From NCBI GenBank assembly GCA_028565635.1, contig JAOXYB010036473.1, positions 663 through 13,723 on the forward strand: a stretch of DNA of 13,061 nt, in the 5' to 3' direction. Both the position numbers and the translations under genes were made by a program. The notes beneath the pieces were generated by a model, which saw nothing but the letters and a program-made list of their open reading frames with translations, made no database searches and was not told the DNA's origin. The stretch is from Phoronis ovalis. Taxonomy: Eukaryota; Phoronida; Phoronidae. This document shows, in pieces, positions 1 through 9,300 of the stretch (position 1 is its first letter; the number at the start of each line of letters is the position of its first letter).

Positions 1-239
1 TTGCAATGTAAAAAGTTCCAAGGATATGCTGATTTTTTTTTGCAAAAGACATAATTCCTCAACATTAGACCAAATGGATAGCAACATGCAAGAATACATT
101 GCATATTAAGTTGCACAAGGTGAGGCACTGAATTGATATCTCGAATCTCATGTCTTAAAATCATTCTGAAATAATGACAGAGGGTTTGCATTTGCCACAC
201 TAAGGCAGTTTAAAGTAAGGTTTACAGAAGAAAACTTAC
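1..239 (-). other. Start of the intron after exon 15 (runs off left edge)
   Basis: This begins with a perfect GTAAGT donor at 239. No coding stretch of the expected next PDZ is seen, so the next exon lies outside the window. I see only AT-rich sequence with short T and A runs. Confidence 0.75.
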
Positions 240-330
240 TCCATGTATATCCAAATTCATCTTCCTCTTCACTATCTGAAGATAAATCGTCCGTGTTACT
301 TTCTGCCATTGTACCACCTAAGTTAAGTGT
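240..330 (-). CDS. Exon 15: acidic patch and DEFGYTW motif before the next PDZ
   Basis: The acceptor is GTTGTTTTACAG before 330 and the donor is TGGA|GTAAGT after 240. The 91 nt give 30 codons and one extra base. The peptide runs [18 protein letters not shown], then [12 protein letters not shown]. Human MUPP1 has a DEFGYSW motif just before its PDZ10, so this short end is strong family evidence and predicts that a tenth-type PDZ follows to the left of the window. A second AG with exon start at 317 is out of frame with exon 14, so I prefer 330. Confidence 0.85.
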
Positions 331-3300
331 CTGTAAAACAACGATTGTCTTCAGCAGATTTGAGACTATGACATTTACTTTTAAACTATTAAAATAGTTA
401 CATGCTGCTACTTCAACATTATGTTATTTTTAGTGCTTTCGTGCAGATCATCAAAGTTGGGAGTGCACGTTATGTTATTGTTAAGTTTCAAATTTTAGTT
501 ACTAATGGGAGTCCAACGTGAATTCACCGGTCTTCGTTTCTGCACAAGATAACTTCCAAATTTTATTTGTTCTATCATTAGTATATATTCGTAAGTATAT
601 TTTAGACACGTCTATAACAATTCAAACAAACAAGTAGAATTTGAGTGCTTACTGCAGGAGTAAGTTCAGAAGCATTTGCTGCTTTGGCTTCAACAACAGT
701 TTCCATCTCTCTGGGAATTTCTTCTTCAACCTACAACATTAAAGTTTTTTTTACAAATAATATAATTATATCATTGCAGTGGTAACTTTCCACAGTCATT
801 TATACATTAGAAATCGTTAATTGAGAAAAAGGAACTTAATTTACAAATACTGTACATGTACTTCAGGATAAAACTTAGCCACAAAGTATGACCAAAGTGG
901 GATATCATGATGATATGGTACAAATGGTTGAGGAACTATTTCAATCTTAGCTTCCTTTTTAAGATTTAACATTCAACATTTTTGGTAGTCAGTACTTTAC
1001 ACAATACAAATGACATTTTACAAAACTTTCTATCTTTATAGTTCTTTTATTCCCAATAACTAAGAAATATTACATTCATTTTCTTTTAAACTTTACAAAA
1101 ACAAAATATTCTTGAAGTGTTTTCTTGAGTAAAATTAACAAATAAAGCATGGCGACATTTTCTATACAGCAAACATTATTGGTTTCTTTCCATTTTGTGA
1201 CGAAACAAAAAACAAAACAGACAAAAAAAAGTTGCACACCACACCTGATCAGTCAAGCTCTGTACAACAAACTTGACAGGATTCGTGGCATTACGAATCA
1301 CTTCAACAGCTTTATCATGTGTAGCATCGCGTAAATCTACGCCATTCACCTAGAGTGAAAAGAAAAGCAAGCTACGAAACCAGCATTATCACAAATTGCC
1401 CACATAAGGTTTTGTGAATTTGTGTTTTATGACAAAAGAACTGTAACTGTACCATAAATGAAGTAATTTCTAAAGACCACCCAAAAGGAGTACAATAAGC
1501 AGGTACCTTTGGGGCAGTAACACCCACTAGGTTAGAAAAAAAGTGATGTTGGCCATAGCAGTTTATGAAAAATGCTGGTTATCTACTAATAATATGCCAA
1601 ACTATGGTAGTGGGTAGCAATGCATTCAGATCAACAAGTACAGTTGCAAATAAATTATGAAACTATCTAGTATACAACTGTCTCCATGAAATGGAAACAG
1701 GCTAAAATGGTATCTGAATGCACTTTCCTAGAATTGAACTGTGCTATAGAAGTAAGAATTCTTGTGATAAATATGAATAAAAAGATGTGTTTTACTTATT
1801 CTACTGATTTCATATAAGTAGTTTGTAATTGTCAACAAAACAAAAGATAATAGTGAGAGTAACAAGTTCTTCTGTTGCTACTGACAGAAAAACATGCCTA
1901 TAATAAGTGAACAGGCATGAAAATAGAATTACTGCGTTTCATGATTGTGACAACTAGCGTATTACAACTACAAACTAGCTTAGCGCTGCATCTACGCAAA
2001 CAGGCAAACTGCTGCATACAGCACACTGCGATTAAGATAACTTATATATTTTAAATAGTGATTTCAGTACACAAAATCTCCCATTGTAAAACTTGGTGTT
2101 TAACTCAGTGTCAACACAAACAAACATGGTTCGCATTGTATGGTAGACTTTTTGTCCATCATTATGATGAAATGGTTGCACGATGGATTTCACTTTCTTT
2201 AAACACACCATCAGAACCTTGATACTCATGAAATGTAATTTGATTTCTAAAACTAATCAAAATTTAGTTTTATATCAAATGAATGCAACGAATCACACAA
2301 TGCTTTCCATGTTAACATATAGGAAGACTCTTTAACCATAGAGAGTAAACAAACGCATACCTCAAGAATTTTATCTCCAGCACCTAGCTGACCACTATTT
2401 CCAGCAGGACTTCCAGGAGCTACATTGCGGATAAGAATCTCTGACTTTCCTTTTTCAGGAGACATGTTAAATAATTCTACTCGTCCACCTGAAAAGAGAA
2501 ATTATCAAATATATGCGTGTCCAAACATTTACATTTCATAAGTTCTGTCAGATGTAGTATAATTCTTGTTCTGAAGTCTAATTTCATTAACTGTCAATTT
2601 CAAACTTTTTTATCACTGATAGAATAAAGAAATTAGATTATTTTAACATATAATACAATTGGTTTAAAGCTTCCAGCTACAAAAACATGCTACAGGTTAT
2701 TACACGTATTCCAATAATTGTTACGATGACAAGTAAGTGTCTAACAATACCTATAATACTTATGCCTAATCCTTTTCCCTGCGGCCTGTCCAATGTGACC
2801 TCCCGAGAAGGACCCCAACCTGAACCAGATATCTGCTTAACTGTAGTTGACTTCACGTTCTGTAATCCTGTGGAACCATAAGTAGCAGTGGTCCTTGTCT
2901 TTGACATTTTATTCTCAGTAAATGATGATGAGCTACAAGTAACGAATCAAAATACATTGTCTATTCCTCTTGCGTCAGCTACTAAGCAAATATTGCGTTT
3001 ACAATCTAACTAACTATCCAGTAAGCGGCATAGGGATATGAATTTTTCAGAATTAATTTACAAGCTGTTCAGGAAAGATGTTTACTTTCTAGCATTTACT
3101 AGAAACTGTCAGCACAGATGAAGATAAAGATGACATGAACATTTTTGATTGAAAGCTCGAATGTGTTTGCTGGGGAGTAAACTATATTATTATCTTGATC
3201 TGTATGTCAAAATGGTATGACTGGGAGAGCCAAAATGATAAAGCACATTTTATTGTCAGTGTTCATAAAATTGGTAGCAACATCACAAAATAGTTCATTA

Positions 3301-6300
3301 GTAAAGTATTTCAGTACAATCCTACTAAATATATGTATATCAGCAATATCAATATGTGTCTATTAGAATAGACTCTTGAATAACAGTTTCTCTAACATAA
3401 TACACAATTCAAATACAACCCTCCAATAGAAACACTTCCTTGCTGGTGCAATTGCACTCAGCAACAACAGAATATATACACAAACCAAATAAGAAACTAA
3501 CCTAAAACTAACCAAACCTTAATTTTTATGAATAACTCGTGAAAAGAAAACCATAAATAAGTGAATGAAAACTTTGCAAGAAATTGTCATGCAGTAAATA
3601 CAAAAAAAAAAAACAGTCATATAATTTATAAATAAAGAATTTTAAAATTTCAAGTCAAAGAACCAAGTAAATATATCACAATAAAATATTTGCTAAGAAA
3701 AGTTGGTGGAAAACTAAAGATTAGTTAACATAATTTATTTTACCCACCTCCATGTAAATTAAATTTTAACATAGAATACACTTTTGAATCTTTATTCTGA
3801 TATACAATTATTTATGCAGACAATGCCATAGTTTGATACATGGCACAGTGAAAGGTCAAAAATAATAGTACCACGTTTAAATCATACGGGGTGATGATGC
3901 GGGGAATACAGGTGTTGCTTCAGCTTACCGATAAAATTTGGGGAATATCCTGAATGCAGCAAACAACAAAATAACATAAATATCAAGCAACCTTTATAAC
4001 ACCATGCAAAGCAACATATCATTGAAACAATATTAACATCATCACTACTTTTAACGTCTTTACATTCATAACATAGAAGTACAGTATACACAGAAACAAA
4101 CTTGTATGTAATAATAGTATGTTCAGGTTTCTTTATTTGACTTTGAAATAAATGTAGATTTGACATTATTTACTTAAGGCAGATCCCTAGTTCGTAAAAC
4201 AGGTGGATCCTTAAAAGTGAGTTGTACGATCCCGCAGTTTGCATGGCTGTGCTTTCTTCTGATGCCATACCACAGTTTCCCCACAGTTTCTTACACCAGA
4301 ACAATGAATGGTTTATACATACACTTGACTGAATGTCAAAAAATAAGAATATTCAAAGAGCGGATTTTTAAAATTTCTCTCGTTATTGAGATATGTGTAT
4401 TTGAATTTATCACATAAGACATTGTAGCCTCTCTTAGAAAGTATACAACGCGAAAGTATACAACGCTAAGTAAAAAAAGCTCTTTGAATGTTCTTATTTT
4501 AATTTAAGGAATATTTGTGAGAAGTATCTAGTAGGTATATGCAGTAGATGTCTAGAATAAGAATTATGAACAACTCTCAGTTTAACGACTTCAAGTATTG
4601 GTTATCAAAAGTGAAACTAAGCGATGTAAAATTAACTGGGGATCTACCTTAAGAAAACATAGTCAGTCAAAAGAGCAGTAAAAAGAAATTTGAATATATT
4701 ACTTAGATGAATGAGAAGAACTGGTAGCAGATGTCTCAATGAACAACATATAGAAAGCATATAATGTTTTCTGCAAAACTTTGAAGTAAATAAGCAAAAT
4801 AGGTTACAGATCTGCAGGAGGCCAAGTGTAATAGGAGTCAAAACATGGAAACATAAATACCAGAATATAGGATTTTTGAAGCTTTTTATAACTAGGTCAA
4901 CTCTTAAACTTTGTTTTTTTAGCTAGATGCTAAGCTACTAGGTATTTTGTTCATGTTTGTCAGCAAGCATTTGCCTGATCAGTACATGTATATATATAAT
5001 CTTTATACAAACATGTATAACCTATTTTGCACAAATTTTGCAAGTAGCAGATCGAGAGGCTACGTAGTGATGTCTGCTGCCATATACAGTATAGTTTCTG
5101 GAAGTTTGTCATTTCTACAAGAAGTAAGCAAACATCTGGTTTGATCAAATCTTAGAGTATACCTTGGTTCTTGCTTTGGAATCATAGGTCGCTCATCTGT
5201 AGCTCGTTGTATGATAAGTTGAGTTTCCTTATGTACTGCCGCATCAGCAGCTGGAATGTATGTAACACTGGAAAAGAAAACATACTTTTATTAAACAGTC
5301 ACATAATTTACATGATGATGAAATCTGCTTTACATGACTTTGGACGTTATGTCTGTTATATTAATAAAATAGGAATACAAAAGCAGCTGGTATGTGGAGC
5401 TGATCAAATCTAGTTCTGAGTAAACACATATACTGCTAGAATATACTTTTGAGACTGTTTATTTAAAATCATTAAAAGAATTAACCTGGACAAAGGTTCA
5501 AAAGACTAGTTACCCAATATCAATATTTCCAAGCAAGGAAGCCCTTCGTAATATTGCTCTAGCTTGGGAGTTGGTGATATTTCTAAAACTCTCATTGTTT
5601 ACAGCTATAATATAATCCCCAACTTGAACACGTCCATCTTTGGCAACAGCACCATTTCTTGCAATTGTTTTGACCACGCATCCATTTATACCTTTATCTG
5701 TTGCTTCTACAGTCAACCCTACAATCATACCACGTGAAATAACTGAGCATGGACAAACAAGGACCGTAAAAGCATACTGAAAACTATTTTCCATTTTGCG
5801 CAACATTATACTAGTTTAACAGGGGGACATTCTTAATTGAGTACTTTTAACATCACAAACAAGTAATTTGGTTCATATTTGAAAATTTGAAAGTTCTAAT
5901 CTACTTAAATCTGCTGATTTTCCTATGCAAAGAATTACTGTTTGGTACCTACTCAGTCCATAAACAGAAGCTTCAAGAAAAGGTCCAAAGAATGTTAGTT
6001 TAAAAATCAAGAATAATAACGACCAGCAATTGCTCTCAACAGACCATAGGTCTCTTAGTATTAAATGATACTGGTAAAACAGTTATAGTCACTCTAGTGA
6101 AACATGTCCTGCAAGAGAGATTGACACTTGTATTGTTAGCCATCAATCAATTCGGCTAATCAATATAGTTGCTTCGGTCATTTTGACCATCTCAGGATGA
6201 ATAAAAAGTGAGCAGAAATTTTGGAAAATCTGTAGTCTCCTTAAAATGAAACTAAAATTCTTCATTATTCTAACTAATCTGAATGACTATAACTGTAGTA

Positions 6301-9300
6301 TGAAAGGTGAAATATTTCCATGCATAGTGCAAGACATGACAGTTACTAATCTAGGAAATAAATGAACTGACATGGTCATCTTTTGAGTGCTTAATTAATC
6401 TGAAATATGATTGAAAGTGCTTCATACACTACAAGAAATTAACATTTTTATAGTTCATACAATAGTCAGGGCCCCATCACCCACACTATAGCGAACTGCA
6501 GCTAACACTTAAATGATATAAATTAAGGATCTATTTCAATCATCAGCTACCTAAAAAGATAATGACAAATACTATTACACATTCTCCTCTTTGGAAGATA
6601 GTACAAAACATAGACTAAGGACTGGACATTGGGATAGGACAGCACAAGACATAAGACGTGACATTTAAGTTTACCATGGCACTGTATGGAGCCAGCACAC
6701 ACAAAAGTGTGCTTACAGAAACCATTATTTAGTTTTTCAATAACCTCCACAAACAATCCTGCATGTTACATGCAATTATAATAAACAAAGTTACTTGTAC
6801 ATAGTGGCCAGGGTGTACACACAAAGCATTATTACAAAGATCCAGCGAAATTCTTGTAGGCCTCAGATGACTTTTTTTAAAATTAGAACATCAAAGATAA
6901 GACAAGAGCTCAACTCGAAGTATCCTTTAATTTTTGAAAATATCAAATAAACTTACGTAAGAGTAAAACAATAAAATATCTTAAACCATTTAATCTACTT
7001 GTTGGCATATTGAACACATAAATTTCCAGCTCAAATAGAAAATACTAACAGTATGCCAAATCTAATGCCAAAAGTAAAATTCCAATAGTGAAAATGTGCA
7101 GTAGTGATTCCATAAAAAATTGTATTTGTGATATCTCGCCTAAACAAAATTTTGCTAATAATAGTAACGCCTAACAAGACAGATTGTGCTATTGAGCTAA
7201 TGAATCAGTTTATAATTAGTTGAGTGTGTGATAAGTAATACAGAACAAATTGACAGTAAAACATGAAAAGGGTAAATTTGGGATGTTACTTGTAAATGAT
7301 ATAATGCAATTATGAATGGGTCTCATTTTAAACATTTAAAAAATAGTAATAATACAAGAATAATTCAACATACTAAGCATCCCAGCAGGCAATATGATTT
7401 TATGATCAGAAGATATCTGCTACTAATTCTATCGTGACAAGTCTCCTCAATCATTACAGTCTGCAGTGATATCTTTGTTGTCACGTTGCACAGTGGACCC
7501 TTGTTTTTTAGCTTGCGATGTCATATTCATATAAAGGACATAACCCGATTTAATACAAAGATAGTTAAGCATGTTGCTCTTTTGGTTAATTTTAAACTGC
7601 GCTGTACAACTATCAATAGTTGCTTTTGTGTTGCTAATAGATATGCAAACATATAGTGGAGATACCCTCATGATCAATACATTCTGACATGTCTATTTTA
7701 GGACTGAACAATGATGCAGTTTTCGTGGTACTCATGTGATTTCATTTTAGCATGCCAAGATAGTTTGAGTTCATGCAAAAATCATGATGGTGATCAAGTG
7801 CGTGAATATAGTCTATTACATGAAAGTGAAACGTGACAACAAAGTTCTATGTCGATGCAAACTGTAAGAAATAATCGTATACAATAAAATATGAGATAAT
7901 TTAGTTTCAATTGAGCTAAAAACCTATCAACTATAATAATTTATGTTCATATTACCTAATTGGTCACTGGCTTTCTTTATCTTTATATGTCTTTCCAGTG
8001 CCGATGGCAGTGGAGTTATGGCACCAAATGAAGTGTCTACACCAAATGATCGTCCCAGTCTAGGAGAGCCACCTGGTGAAATTGCAGGTGAACTCACTAA
8101 TGAAGATCCTGGAGATCCTTGACTGGAGTCCTGCCGATACACCTCTGGTGTGATCTAATGAAGTACAACAAGTACAACAAATATTCATTTGAGGACAATA
8201 TATGGATTTAGTGACATAATCAATCCAACACAAGTTTTTTCCAAAACTGCAAAGACAGGTATTGGTCTACCTTTAATATTCCCTTCATGTAGTACACAGA
8301 CATGGAATATGGTCTTCTTTCAATTTTTCAACAGTCTTGAGGTCACACTTCATATCAATATGACTGATGCAGGTCTTGCCACAAGAGCTAAAGCTATCTT
8401 AAGATTCAGTTGTGGACTAAATTTGTGCATGATTTTAATCATGCCCATATAAACCATGTTGTTTTAAAAAACAAGGTTTTTAAAAAACATGGTTTATATG
8501 GGCATTCTTTTCGTAACTTTATAAGTCACCAAAAGTTACGTATACTCAACTGCTTACTTACAAATGCTGTAAATGAATATAGGTAGTTACATATGAAAGG
8601 ATGTATTGGGGTAACTAGTGAAATATCTGCAAGCCCGTGTAACCAAAGGAAATCATTAGAATCATCAACTGTTAGTTTGTAACCAACCCAAGCTCGACAC
8701 AAAATAATCAGCAACGTAATAGCCTAATTTCATGACTTTTAAGACCAAAATCAGCAAATATAAAATGACACATTGCCATCTTACAGAAAGATATAATAAG
8801 TTACACAATTTTCCTTTTAATCTGCAGCTTAATTTGAGACATGATCTTTTTACATGTTCTCTCATATGCACTTTCTCGATACCATGAAGCTTACCGTGAG
8901 TGAAGCTCTCGGCTTTGGTGCAATAGGTGGGGGTATTTTCTTCTCAGCAGGAGTGCTCTTAGTAGATGGAGCAGCCTGGTAGGCAAGAGAAGATGTATTC
9001 TTTAAGAAAAGCAGCAGCACACAACAGAACATAAATGCAAATGTCAGCAAGCTAATAGTCGGTTGCACAAAATACAAAACAAATAGAAAAGATACAACAT
9101 GGGTTAACAGATCTACATTTTTTACATTGTAAATTAGAATAATTTCATCTGTAGATAAATAGTTCTCAGATATTATTGGTAGATCAAGACAAAGTTGCGA
9201 TCACTATATCAGTTGCAGAATAAGTAGGGAACAAACAATTAGATATATTAACAATAGATCTGGGAATAAGCAGAAAACCGAAAGTCAATGGCGCAAAGCA

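Larger units (their letters stand above)
2933..5162 (-). other. Intron between exons 9 and 10 (2230 bp), holds the MITE
   Basis: It starts GTATAC and ends TTGTAG. The TTAA-flanked element at 4174-4652 is its main feature. A 12-base A run lies near 3601. The rest is AT-rich without coding character; open frames here are short and low in complexity. Confidence 0.8.
8155..8894 (-). other. Intron between exons 6 and 7 (740 bp), holds hairpin cluster
   Basis: It starts GTAAGC and ends CATTAG. The hairpin cluster at 8427-8540 and the 9-bp repeat at 8161-8178 lie here. The stretch 8215-8425 is somewhat less AT-rich than its surroundings, with an 87-codon open frame on the plus strand, and may be the remnant of a repeat. 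I cannot classify it. Confidence 0.75.

Noticed and set aside
240-317. Alternative acceptor (exon start 317) for exon 15
   Set aside because: Joined to exon 14 it gives the wrong frame and loses the acidic DEFGYTW peptide, while the acceptor at 330 keeps it.
494-534. Possible 37-nt exon after a GTGCAG acceptor, minus strand
   Set aside because: Its length is not a multiple of three and it would break the frame between exons 14 and 15, which join correctly without it.
1523-1616. Imperfect inverted repeat with CCATAG/CTATGG and ACCCACTA/TAGTGGGT blocks
   Set aside because: The blocks are short and in inconsistent order, so no convincing single stem or transposon ends can be drawn.
2032-2229. 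Open stretch with a VQPFHH motif slightly like provisional exon 13
   Set aside because: It resembles VPQPF...HH in exon 13 only over a few residues, has no acceptable donor, and would sit inside PDZ-c between ILE and VNG.
2751-2907. ATG at 2907 as a start codon of a short isoform
   Set aside because: Coding sequence joins in frame from exon 9 through this ATG, and I see no promoter-like signal in the intron upstream.
3882-4166. 94-codon minus-strand open frame in the large intron
   Set aside because: It has no family similarity and Cys/Leu-rich AT-driven composition, and adding it would break the good exon 9 to exon 10 junction in the MIPKQEP...SSSF region.
8189-8452. 87-codon open frame on the plus strand
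   Set aside because: It lies in an intron opposite the gene, runs into the hairpin cluster and has no domain character. Its length is not surprising, so I did not call it a gene.
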